A stretch of 25,709 bases of DNA, taken from the NCBI GenBank assembly GCA_005223375.1, contig RXOD01004227.1:1-25709 (forward strand). The letters run 5' to 3'. Below the pieces are notes generated by a model. That model searched no databases. It was not told the DNA's origin and saw only the letters and a list, made by a program, of their open reading frames with translations. A program made the position numbers and the translations under genes. Of the stretch, positions 9,193 to 17,280 are shown piece by piece. Every line of letters starts with the position of its first letter. Within the stretch, counting starts at the first letter, position 1. The DNA comes from Amoebophrya sp. AT5.2. Lineage: Eukaryota; Sar; Dinophyceae; Syndiniales; Amoebophryaceae.

Positions 9193-9530
9193 ATGCTGAG
9201 TATAGAAGAGTTCTGGAACAACGCTAACAGGCTCAGGCAGCACGACGAGTGAAATTATCTTTATCTTCGCAATCAATGTTTCAAAATCAAAAGTTAAAGT
9301 TTAAGTAGCATCATCTGGTTCTTCTTGGTAGGAATCAGCATCAGGTTCAGGAGCGATCAGCAGACCAGACTGACGAAGCGATCTTTTGTACAGAGGATGA
9401 GACTGGCCAGCTTCTGAAAGAGAACCCGCACATCACGCTACTGCAACTTCTCTTTTCGCTGAAGCAAGCAGGGAGCACTGGCCACAAATCGGAACGTGCC
9501 GCGATCGCGAATGCATCCAAGAAAATGTGA
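9193..9530 (+). CDS. Two-exon hypothetical protein on the plus strand, 84 aa
   Basis: Exon 1 (9193-9248) encodes MLSIEEFWNNANRLRQHD and ends at donor GTGAAA. An 83-base intron ends in the pyrimidine tract TCTGGTTCTTCTTGGTAG. Exon 2 (9332-9530) continues in matching phase (2+1), giving helical sequence such as ETGQLLKENPHITLLQLLFS and ending IANASKKM before TGA. The intron, phase and amphipathic helices make it a credible gene even though it opposes its neighbours. It is head to head with the coiled-coil gene and tail to tail with the Misato gene. No family recognised. A second open frame over the same exon, continuing to TAG at about 9651, may be chance or an alternative 3' exon. Confidence 0.45.
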
Positions 9531-9836
9531 ACATTACGGCAGCTCCAAAGCCTGCTGGAATCCCCCGACGAGGAGATGTCTTTGATGACGATGTTGAGTA
9601 TTCACGACAAGTCGTGCCCCGATTGAGATTTGTTCTTCGAAATCGCATTTAGCTGCTGTCGTGGCCGTGATCTTGGTGGTGGTGTTAGTGTTTTGCTCGC
9701 CCACACTAACTATAAAGAGCAGCGTCGCCACTCTAGCTTACAGCACCTTGTTAGTCGGCTGTCCACCGTGGCAACCTGGCAACTTACTAAATGCAAACGC
9801 AACCAAAAACTACTCGACGACGACGTTCTTCGATCA
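9531..9836. other. Convergent intergenic region
   Basis: Lies between two 3' ends (plus gene ending at 9530, Misato gene ending at 9837). Open frames occur on both strands (plus 9630-9911, minus 9534-9731) but none has a clear start, donor and acceptor. It may hold 3' UTRs only. Confidence 0.35.
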
Positions 9837-11672
9837 CTACATGTCTTCATCTTCACCATCGTCTTCCCCATCCCCACGGCCCCTGCAAAAGTGGTCCCTC
9901 AATTCCACTAGTTCATCGTTTTCGAAGCTGCACTCCGCAAAGTGCCGCACCCGACGCAAACCCTCCACAAACGAGAACTTCCTTTTCTTCTCTTCGTCCG
10001 CCAACTTTCTCATCAAGTGCATACGTGCTGGCGTTTTGCTTTTGCTCCCCCCGCTAGTTTTTCCTCCGGCCGGGAAATGCCTCGGGTACCGCACCGGAGA
10101 CTGCTCCATTCGGATAAACGGGTACTGTTTCTCTAGATTTGGTCCGTCTTGGTGGGATCTTACCGCGAGCATCTGTTTCTCCAGTTTCTTCACCACCTCT
10201 TCACAGGAGTTGCGGATTCGCCTATCCTCCTCCTGCGGAAGACCGCAAATCGATGCGGCCCAGAGGGCCTGATTCCGCCCGCCGCCGAGGAGGGCTGCGC
10301 GGAGCTCCTTCTCGATATCGAAGGAAACTACTCCTCCGGCTCCTGGCGGGAGTACTGCGCTGCTCCCTCGTCCGCCGCAGTACTCCCGCCAGGAGGCGGT
10401 GTTTTTCGAAAGTGGCGCGAACAGGAAGCTGCTTGTGCTGTCGCTTGCAGTACAAGAGGAGCCGGCTGTCTGAAAACCGTGTAGAAGCTCTCGGTTCACG
10501 AACGGAAACGAGCGCCAGAACGCGGACGCGGACCCGAGGACGGATGAGGACGAGCCACTGCCGCACGTGGAGCCCCCACTCAATCTACTCGCAATAGCGT
10601 GCACTCCCAAAGCGAAATCCGCAGTCGCGTCGAACAGAGGCACGGTATGGTCAATTTCTGTCGGGAAGAAGCAGTCCAGCAGGCTGTTTCCCGCTTCGCC
10701 CGTCTGGTAAAAAAACCGCGCCCGGCCCACGTCCTGCCAATGGAAGTCATCTTGCTTTGTCAATTTCTCATTCGCCCTACCAGCGCCGCGTCTGAAACAC
10801 TCGAACCCCACCGTGCACACCTTCGGCTGCTCCTCCTTCACATATTGCAACACATCGATCCCGAGCTGTGCGTACGCCGCCGAGCCCGTGTCGCAGAACA
10901 GATGCACCGTATCCACCCGGTCGCACTTCTCGAACCATTTCCGTGTCATTTCATCGAGGATCGCGTCCTTTTCCTCGTTCGAGAACTGCTGGTTTTCGCC
11001 CATGCTCCCGGCGCCGTCCAGAGCAGTTCCGCTGTTCTGGTCCCAGGCCTTTGGGCGCTCGAAAAAGCACGAGTGCTGGCCCGGAAGGTAGGGAACCTGG
11101 AGGTAGTCGGACCAGAACGAAACGGGAGGAGCAGATGAAGCAGTGGCTGGTATTATTGGTGAGGATGTGTTTTCACGATCGCAGGCACCGGCGTCCGCCA
11201 TCGTTACGTCCTCGTCGATCGGGGGTAGCAGGCTGTATGGGTGTCGTCGCACCGCCTCCTGCTCCACCGCGTCGAGGCGGAAACACGGGCTGCCCGCTCC
11301 ATGATCTCTGAACTCCACCCCTTCTCGGGCCTCTTCTTCTTCGTCTCCGCCGCGATTGAACCGCCCCGAAATCGGATTCCACGCGCCGGCACTGTTTTTT
11401 TCATCCACGGCAACTAGAATCGGGTAGTAGCAATTCTCTGCCGTCTCGTGGTACAACTGTTGGTGGCCTTGGCGGGTAGTTTCGTCCACGACTTCGTCAG
11501 CCCCTGCATGGTTGAAATAATTAGCCGCGTCCAAATTCCAGAAGTGGACGCCAGCGAAATTGGAGACCGAGCCCAACTGGAAAGTTAGAGTCTCCGCCGC
11601 TCGCGGTGCGGCCGAATCGCCCCTCTTCTTGAAGTCTTCATCTCCCGCCGCGTCACTGAGGAAAGACATCAT
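9837..11672 (-). CDS. MSTO1: Misato/DML1 family tubulin-like protein, 611 aa
   Basis: The N terminus has the Misato segment ETLTFQLGSVSNFAGVHFWN (residues 27-46), matching the family's LTLQLG...G.H.WN opening. Residues 185-200 (VSFWSDYLQVPYLPGQH) match the diagnostic VWSDFLRVHLHPRS block. The tubulin-like core follows: DRVDTVHLFCDTGSAAYAQL at 251-270, and a strand-helix VPLFDATADFALGVHAIASR at 344-363. Length agrees with the family (about 500-600). Misato proteins act in mitochondrial distribution and morphology and in chromosome or spindle behaviour, and lack key tubulin GTPase features. The start is a tandem ATG ATG at 11672. Low-complexity Ser and Gly runs near residues 367-382 and a 54-base hairpin insertion (about residues 427-444) are lineage-specific. 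The overlapping plus ORFs are shadows. Confidence 0.85.
   Translation of the reverse strand: MMSFLSDAAGDEDFKKRGDSAAPRAAETLTFQLGSVSNFAGVHFWNLDAANYFNHAGADEVVDETTRQGHQQLYHETAENCYYPILVAVDEKNSAGAWNPISGRFNRGGDEEEEAREGVEFRDHGAGSPCFRLDAVEQEAVRRHPYSLLPPIDEDVTMADAGACDRENTSSPIIPATASSAPPVSFWSDYLQVPYLPGQHSCFFERPKAWDQNSGTALDGAGSMGENQQFSNEEKDAILDEMTRKWFEKCDRVDTVHLFCDTGSAAYAQLGIDVLQYVKEEQPKVCTVGFECFRRGAGRANEKLTKQDDFHWQDVGRARFFYQTGEAGNSLLDCFFPTEIDHTVPLFDATADFALGVHAIASRLSGGSTCGSGSSSSVLGSASAFWRSFPFVNRELLHGFQTAGSSCTASDSTSSFLFAPLSKNTASWREYCGGRGSSAVLPPGAGGVVSFDIEKELRAALLGGGRNQALWAASICGLPQEEDRRIRNSCEEVVKKLEKQMLAVRSHQDGPNLEKQYPFIRMEQSPVRYPRHFPAGGKTSGGSKSKTPARMHLMRKLADEEKKRKFSFVEGLRRVRHFAECSFENDELVELRDHFCRGRGDGEDDGEDEDM
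10341..10394. mobile_element. 54-base palindromic insertion (introner/MITE-like) in the Misato coding region
   Basis: Arms 10341-10359 and 10376-10394 are a perfect 19-base inverted repeat (TCCTGGCGGGAGTACTGCG), 20 with the next flanking pair, around a 16-base loop. Both sides carry the same three bases GGC (10338-10340, 10395-10397), as expected of a 3-base target-site duplication. Element plus one duplication is 57 bases, 19 codons, so the Misato frame is kept. The inserted residues read SWREYCGGRGSSAVLPPG, in a region the family does not conserve. Introner elements with terminal inverted repeats and short direct repeats have been described in Amoebophrya; whether this one is spliced out or translated cannot be told here. 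Confidence 0.6.
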
Positions 11673-11983
11673 GATCGTTCTTCGTTGCTCGCTAGGGCGC
11701 TAGGCACTCGTAGAAGTAAAATGTGGCCTGTCGCGAAACAAATTGCGACGAGCTATTCCTGATGCTGTTGATGCAAGTGCTAAATAATTAGTAGTGTAGG
11801 CGTAGCTGTTGACGCAACAAGTAGTACTCAGAACTCAAGAACCTGTCGCTGGACGTGGACCATTGATTTGATGTAAGGATAACTTTAGTCGAGTCACGGC
11901 GAACGCGAACATCAAACCCTAACCCGTTGATTTTTTTATTGCAATGAATAGAGATCGTCGAGGAAAGATATCAAAGTCCAAGA
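11673..11983. other. Intergenic stretch, nothing recognised
   Basis: Lies between the terminal exon ending at 11984 and the Misato start. No exon with consistent borders was found. AAACCCTAACCC near 11910 resembles one and a half telomere units but is not an array. Confidence 0.4.
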
Positions 11984-12469
11984 TCATAAACCGAAGAGGA
12001 GCGTTGCAATTGAGATCAAGATCTTCATGATTTCCAGTTCGTTGTTGATGTAAGCGCTGTAACTGTATGTGCAAGAATTATTGATATTGGGATCCTGCAG
12101 GAACTCGATCTCGAACACGAACTGCAGCATATCCACTGAAGAAACGCATTGACTTCGCAGCTGCTGTCGTGCCGCGGTTTCATGTTTCTGAAAGAAGCTC
12201 GTCCAAAACTTTTCATCCACTTCCTGGAGTTAGATAAACCTGAAATTTTTCCGTGCCTAGTAGATGTAGACCTCCTACTGTATATTGTTTTTTTGTACTA
12301 GTAGTTCATTGAAGCGACGGTCATAAAAATCGTGGTCGTCGGGTTTGGGATCTTGCAACTCAATTCAAACTTCATTGTATTTTTTTAGATAGAAAAGCCA
12401 TCTCTCATCTGTGCACGAAGATGATGTCTTCAGTAAATTGGTGATTTTGATGAGTTCACTGTTGTTCAT
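11984..12469 (-). CDS. Unknown multi-exon gene; terminal exon clear, upstream frame broken by TGA
   Basis: The last exon (12223-11984) follows acceptor CTAACTCCAG and encodes EVDEKFWTSFFQKHETAARQ through to a hydrophobic C terminus EIMKILISIATLLFGL, possibly membrane-associated. The preceding exon (12358-12299, LQDPKPDDHDFYDRRFNELL) ends at a GTACAA donor in phase 0; the intron is 75 bases. Upstream, ATG at 12469 begins a 33-codon frame (MNNSELIKITNLLKTSSS) to 12371. Between them lie only 12 bases, GTTTGAATTGAG, in frame but containing TGA. This could be a TGA read as Trp, an extremely short intron, a pseudogene lesion or wrong exon choice. No family recognised. Confidence 0.4.
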
Positions 12470-12705
12470 TCCATTGGATCGATGCATTGAATACGCCGGC
12501 ATTTCAAGTAATATGATCGTTCCTCGACCACGACGTCTACTTTCATTTACTGGCTGACCAAAAGCGTCGCTGTTATCCTACTCTTCCAAATGTACTGTGA
12601 GTGTGACTGTCATCTTACGTTCTTGATCCTAAGTATAGTTGTCGCACCAGCCTCAGCCTCACGTTCATTCATTTATCATTTCACATGAGGATGAGCATGA
12701 TACTA

Positions 12706-15700
12706 CTATTTTCTCCCTGTGAGCGCCTGTCCCCGCTTGATGATCTTCGCTCGGCGTTCTGCGGCCCGATGGAGTTGCATGCGTTTTGCCAGAGGCGGCG
12801 CGTCGTTGTGCCCCACCCCCAGCGCGACATCGAGGTACGCGAACTTGTGCTCACGGTAGTCATCGTCCATCCTTGTCACTGGCGACCGCTCGTTGTCGCA
12901 GTCCTCGTCTTCCTCCGAGTCGTTCTCCGACGACACGTCATCAAAAAAGTCGTCGTAGTAATCATCGTCATCCTCGGAAGAAATCAGACTGATCACGTGG
13001 GGTTTTTTTGTGTTCGTCGTGGTGGTTTGGTGTATGGACGCCGGAGGACGTGGCGCAGAAGCTGCTGGTGCAGCTGGAGCTGGTGCTGCTTTTTTTGTAC
13101 GAGTATTCCGGACGTGCACGCGGTCGTCTGTAACCCTTTTCGCCTCCTCAAGCCCTTCTTGGTCCATCTCCGCGATCGAGACGTGAGATGTCCTTCTGTC
13201 CATTTTCATGGGACTTTCCTCCTTCTCGAAATCGTCCTCCGAGTAATTGTCGTCATCATCGCAGATCGAGGGTGAACTCGTCACCATCGATGAAGAGGCA
13301 CCAGCTCCAAGTGGTGCAGCAGGCGAGGCTGGCGCATGATCATGAGCAATTATTCCATTTGGGTTTGCGGCGTAGATCTCGTCCGACGCCGTCGGTGGCG
13401 CTGTGGTTGCTCGTTCCGAATCGTCCGGGCTGGATAAGGACGAAGCTGTCTTCTTCGAGGAAAAGCGTTTGCGTTCGGCCTCCTCCTCGAGAAAGAAGGT
13501 GACCGATCGCGACCCCGTAAAGTTGGACTCCTTCGAAGCGCTTTTCATCGCCGAAGAAGGGCGGGAAAGCGGTTTCGCAGCAGGTGCAGCACCAGTAGTA
13601 CTAAGAGCAGCAGACGTCGTTGTCGTAGTAGAGGAAGAATTTGCGCAGCCGGGGTTGAGGTTGTCGGCGTTATTTATCAAACTGTTAGTATCTTCTTCTT
13701 CCGTCAGCAGGTGGAGCGAGACTAATGGTTTTGCCTGCACAAATTGCGTTTTTTTCCCTTCCTCTTCCGCTGACGCGCCGATGGAAATGGTGGCTTTGAG
13801 GCTCTCGTCGATGGCCGTAGTAGTTGTGTCCTTCTCCTTGTTCGTGTGAGTTAAGCCCAGCAGCGCGTCGAACTGACTCGAATCAAACCTGGTTTCTGCC
13901 GCCGATGCAGCCGCTGGTCCTGGTGCTTGTGCCGCAGCACCCACAGGGACATTGCTCACAACATGAGACAGACTTGTTACTGAGTTATCCACAACCGTTT
14001 CCACCGTGCTGCGTTCATCTTGCTCTTCATCTTGCTCTTGGTCGGCCGAGGAAAGAGTCTCTTTCGCCGCTTCTGCCGCAAAGCTTACCACAGCACTCGC
14101 GACCGCGTCGGCACCGAATGAGAGCGGCGACGGCAGCTGCACGACGACTGCAGGAGGACCAGGCACAGCAGCAGTAGAAGCTTGCACCGCCGGCCACGTC
14201 GCAGCTACTTCAACAGCAGCAAGATCTACTTTCACTTCAACACAGGCCGCCTGCGAATCCGGTTCATCTCCACGAAGATTAAGATTTTTTGTCGATGATC
14301 CCCCCGCCAGGTCCACCGCGTCTTCTGACAAGCCGTCGTCGATATCCACCTCGACTTCATCGGAAATTAGCGAGTCAACATGTTGAGCTGCGTCAACGTT
14401 CGCTTCGCCATCAATTCCACCTGGACGACCGTAGGAGCTGTCCTCGCTATTTGTGGTAGTTGTTAGTGGAAAAGTGTATCGGTGGTCGACGTTGATGTCT
14501 TCTGCGACTTCTTCCGGAGCCCCAGGAACAAGGAATTCTCCTTTCACCGCTATCTGCTCGCTTTTTCGGAACGCTTCGTCATACACCTCGGCATGCAAAA
14601 CCGCTTGTTGCGCTTCCGTTTGCCCTTGCGTCGATAGCGATACTTGAAATTGTTCGCCTGCCGGACCCCCGGCGGAAAGCAGGCCGCTGCTTGTTCGTCC
14701 AAGACCCAGAGCAGGAGTAGTGCTCGCTGCCGGCTGCACGACCACTGCCGCCCCCGTCCGCGCCGTGGTGCCCGTGCCGGTGAGCGTCAGCGAGCTCCTG
14801 GCGCTTCCTGGTCGCGCGCTTCCCGGCTGCGCGCTTCCAGGTCGCGCACTGCGTGGACGGCCGGTCGGGGTCGCACTCTCGGGCCGGTTCAGTTTCACCG
14901 TAGTAGGGCCGGACGAGGCAATTGGGCCTGCCGAAGCAGAGGCAGTGGTGCATTCCACCTCGACCTCGCCGACGCAGTAATCTCGAAACTGCTGATGATG
15001 CAGGAACTGACTGGAAGACCTGTACTCGATCCGCTCAGGCTCGTCATCTTGATGACTGCGCGGCGCATGGGCAACTTCATCCTCGCACCGACGAGAAGAA
15101 GTAGAGGCGGCGAGAGCTGCACGACCACCAGATGGCTCTTCGTTTCCGTAGTTTGCGACTGCGGCGAGGCCCGTCCGCGCCGCCCGCTCATAGTCCTCTT
15201 CCTCACTCTGCCGGGACTGCACGACGTGCTCCACAGCCGTTTTTGTTCCCGCAACCGCCGACGCTGATGGAGTCGCACTGAATCTAGTGGTTGCGGATGA
15301 GCTGAGAATTCTCTTCCCGCGTCCTCCTCCTCTTCCGCTCGTAGCCGCTACTGCGTTGCTCCGAGACGAAAAGCTTCGCTGCGGCGAGGAGGTCGTCGCG
15401 GTGAGGATGTGCATCTTTGGTGTAAAGGGCTCCTCGTCCGCGGCCGCGTGGTCTTCGTAAATGCCGAGCTCGTCCCAAAATTCATCTTCCCTGCTTTCAT
15501 CGTCCACGTAACGGCCCGACGCAATCCCTAGGTAAGCGAGTACTTCCCCGCGCCGCGGTAATCGAGTCAACGAGACGGAGCCCGTCATCGGACGCGATCG
15601 TAGTGCTGCTGAAGTCGTGGCCCCGTTCGAAGTGCTGGGTCGTCCCGCCCTGTTCAATAGGTTGGCACCGGACGCGTTGCGCTGGAAATTACTGTACAGC

Positions 15701-15981
15701 TGAGCCGAAAATGGGCGGAGGTTTTCCTTCCTCGATTCCTCGTCGAGGACCAGAAGCGGGTAGCACCGGTTCGAATTCATGACTTTGGCCGGAGGAGCGT
15801 TTTTCTTGTTATTTTCAGCAGAGGGTCCTCGTGGCTCGCCTCGAATCGAAGTGTGCTGGAGAGACGCTGGGGTCACGCGGATGGGGAGCCTGAAGTAAGG
15901 TGGGAAACAACTCGAGTTCTGTCTTTGTTGTAAAAAATCAGCCATGAAGAGTTGTAAAGCAAGTAACCGACGATCAGCCAT
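12706..15981 (-). CDS. Large low-complexity acidic protein of unknown function (1091 aa from first ATG)
   Basis: One open frame with no recognised domain. The most ordered part is near the start: MNSNRCYPLLVLDEESRKEN then FSAQLYSNFQRNAS. The middle is Ala, Ser, Thr and Glu-rich with a RPGSA-type repeat (about residues 375-395); the C terminus is very acidic (EEDDDDYYDDFFDD is typical) and then basic (ERRAKIIKRGQALTGRK). The first ATG (15981) overlaps the last codons of the upstream gene. A strong acceptor CACCTTACTTCAG lies downstream, and the next in-frame ATG is at 15780 (residue 68), so translation may really begin at 15780, giving 1024 residues. The long conserved frame and gene-like spacing make it real; function is not inferable. 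Confidence 0.65.
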   Translation of the reverse strand: MADRRLLALQLFMADFLQQRQNSSCFPPYFRLPIRVTPASLQHTSIRGEPRGPSAENNKKNAPPAKVMNSNRCYPLLVLDEESRKENLRPFSAQLYSNFQRNASGANLLNRAGRPSTSNGATTSAALRSRPMTGSVSLTRLPRRGEVLAYLGIASGRYVDDESREDEFWDELGIYEDHAAADEEPFTPKMHILTATTSSPQRSFSSRSNAVAATSGRGGGRGKRILSSSATTRFSATPSASAVAGTKTAVEHVVQSRQSEEEDYERAARTGLAAVANYGNEEPSGGRAALAASTSSRRCEDEVAHAPRSHQDDEPERIEYRSSSQFLHHQQFRDYCVGEVEVECTTASASAGPIASSGPTTVKLNRPESATPTGRPRSARPGSAQPGSARPGSARSSLTLTGTGTTARTGAAVVVQPAASTTPALGLGRTSSGLLSAGGPAGEQFQVSLSTQGQTEAQQAVLHAEVYDEAFRKSEQIAVKGEFLVPGAPEEVAEDINVDHRYTFPLTTTTNSEDSSYGRPGGIDGEANVDAAQHVDSLISDEVEVDIDDGLSEDAVDLAGGSSTKNLNLRGDEPDSQAACVEVKVDLAAVEVAATWPAVQASTAAVPGPPAVVVQLPSPLSFGADAVASAVVSFAAEAAKETLSSADQEQDEEQDERSTVETVVDNSVTSLSHVVSNVPVGAAAQAPGPAAASAAETRFDSSQFDALLGLTHTNKEKDTTTTAIDESLKATISIGASAEEEGKKTQFVQAKPLVSLHLLTEEEDTNSLINNADNLNPGCANSSSTTTTTSAALSTTGAAPAAKPLSRPSSAMKSASKESNFTGSRSVTFFLEEEAERKRFSSKKTASSLSSPDDSERATTAPPTASDEIYAANPNGIIAHDHAPASPAAPLGAGASSSMVTSSPSICDDDDNYSEDDFEKEESPMKMDRRTSHVSIAEMDQEGLEEAKRVTDDRVHVRNTRTKKAAPAPAAPAASAPRPPASIHQTTTTNTKKPHVISLISSEDDDDYYDDFFDDVSSENDSEEDEDCDNERSPVTRMDDDYREHKFAYLDVALGVGHNDAPPLAKRMQLHRAAERRAKIIKRGQALTGRK
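14801..14860. repeat. Coding minisatellite, four 15-base units
   Basis: Units GCGCTTCCTGGTCGC, GCGCTTCCCGGCTGC, GCGCTTCCAGGTCGC and a diverged GCACTGCGTGGACGG follow each other directly. On the minus strand they encode the RPRSARPGSAQPGSARPGSA-type repeat of the large acidic protein; 15 bases keep the frame. Confidence 0.8.
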
Positions 15982-16363
15982 TGGGCTTGGACTTGAAGTC
16001 GTCGCCGTCGCGCACGCGCATCAAGTCCACCAAGGAAGTACTAGGAAATAAAGACCGTCGGGGTCAAGCACCAACAAGTCTAAGTAAGTACTCCCTCTGC
16101 GGCATCGAGGTTTCCTTCCACTTCGGCGGTTTCATCTTTCCGGTGGCGATTCTGGTGAATGACGAGGCTCGGGAGATGCACGGTGGGTGCCTGCGCCTTT
16201 CCGCCTGTAAGTCTCGGCGGCCCTGCTCCAGTCGCCGCCGGCTCATGTTTTCGCGCCACGGGCGGATGCGCCGGGACTCCTCGAGCAGGCCTGGTGCAAC
16301 GCAGTTCTTGCCTCGGTTGTCCGCGTGGAGGTAAGCGGTGGAAACAGACTTGCCGAGCAACAT
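15974..16363 (-). CDS. Two-exon hypothetical protein, 112 aa
   Basis: Starts at ATG TTG CTC GGC (16363), four bases after an acceptor-like GCCAG. Exon 1 (16363-16092) is basic and helical (ENMSRRRLEQGRRDLQAERR, then GKMKPPKWKETSMPQR). A 51-base intron (16091-16041) has donor GTACTT and the acceptor TTTATTTCCTAG. Exon 2 (16040-15974) continues in phase (2+1) as TSLVDLMRVRDGDDFKSKPN and stops at TGA. The intron borders sit in near-repeats (AGTACTTACTT, AGTACTTCCTT). The Arg-rich N-terminal half would suit a mitochondrial or RNA-associated protein, but no family is recognised. Its stop codon overlaps the first ATG of the next gene by a few bases. Confidence 0.45.
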
Positions 16364-16479
16364 AGTACTGGCTCTCCTGGTACTGCAACTGGTTGTGGTA
16401 TGAGTATCTGCCTGGGCCGGCGAGGAAGACGGCATCGATTTTCGACGTGCCCACTCTGGCTCTGGGTTTGGTCTGGCCA

Positions 16480-16517
16480 CGAGAGCAATCCCAACCGGCG
16501 AGGGTAATCCCAACCGG
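16480..16517. repeat. Tandem duplication, two 19-base units
   Basis: CGAGAGCAATCCCAACCGG (16480-16498) is followed at once by CGAGGGTAATCCCAACCGG (16499-16517), two differences. It lies upstream of the 112-residue gene. Confidence 0.85.
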
Positions 16518-17280
16518 TCGTGGAAGAAGTGGTGGAGATCGGAATCGAATAGAAACTTAAAATCACATACGTGCGGCACGAGGATCTATGGTGATGAAAA
16601 CGCCTTTGTTTGCTAGCTTGCTACAACAACACCAGGAGCATATATCGGAATCGATTTCGTTAAATTCTTATTAAGCCGTAAAATCGAAGCGCAAAACTAA
16701 GACGCACATCAACAAACACCACGCATCTCTCTTCTACTTTTGATTGGATTTTTGAATTCATGTTCTACATCGAGTGCTCTCCCTCCCTCCTCTGTCCGTT
16801 CGTATCCTCTCAAGCAAAAACACGCTCAATTCCGCCGAGCGCAGCGCACCCCGAACGTGCTTGCGTAACGCATTCGGAGTTACGTACTTCGTCTCTGCTT
16901 TCATTCTTGCCTCCGCAACATGTGCCTTTGGCGAAGCGGCCGCCGTGCAAGTTTTCGTGAATTCTATCTCGCGCTTGATGATCATGCACGAGCACGACCT
17001 GTATTCCTCGTACTACCTATTGTGATACTCCATAGATTGATATAATGTGTCGAACTGCTACCGATGTTTCGAACTGCAACCAGCTGGTGCAGGTGCTTGT
17101 AAATTGTATCCTGTTGTAGTAGCGTCGCTTTCAGACGACGTTTTTGTCTTTGTTCCCAAAGTCCTCGCCGTTCTTGGGCCCAATCGGGATCGCGATTGCT
17201 TTTCAACTGACACATTTGCGTTTGCTTTTGCACAAGCTCCAGCCGGCCACAGCCACTGTTCGACGACTATGCACCACTCC
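16518..17280. other. Intergenic region, at most one small ORF
   Basis: Separates the eIF3f stop from the 112-residue gene. Apart from the small minus ORF at 16758-16985 no exon with consistent borders was found. The plus ORF at 17047-17499 is largely antisense to the last eIF3f exon. Confidence 0.4.
16758..16985 (-). CDS. Possible small basic ORF, 75 aa
   Basis: Begins ATG ATC ATC AAG CGC GAG and encodes a Lys/Arg-rich, helix-prone product (TPNALRKHVRGALRSAELSV, then FLLERIRTDRGGRES). There is no acceptor just before the ATG and no domain. Kept only because composition is protein-like and the frame lies in an otherwise empty gap in the array direction. Confidence 0.2.
   Translation of the reverse strand: MIIKREIEFTKTCTAAASPKAHVAEARMKAETKYVTPNALRKHVRGALRSAELSVFLLERIRTDRGGRESTRCRT

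Noticed and set aside
9630..9911. Plus ORF 93 codons and overlapping frame from 9661 with a hydrophobic start
   Set aside because: No ATG or splice borders; overlaps the Misato 3' end in antisense.
11905..11920. AAACCCTAACCC as a telomere-like repeat
   Set aside because: Less than two units; not an array.
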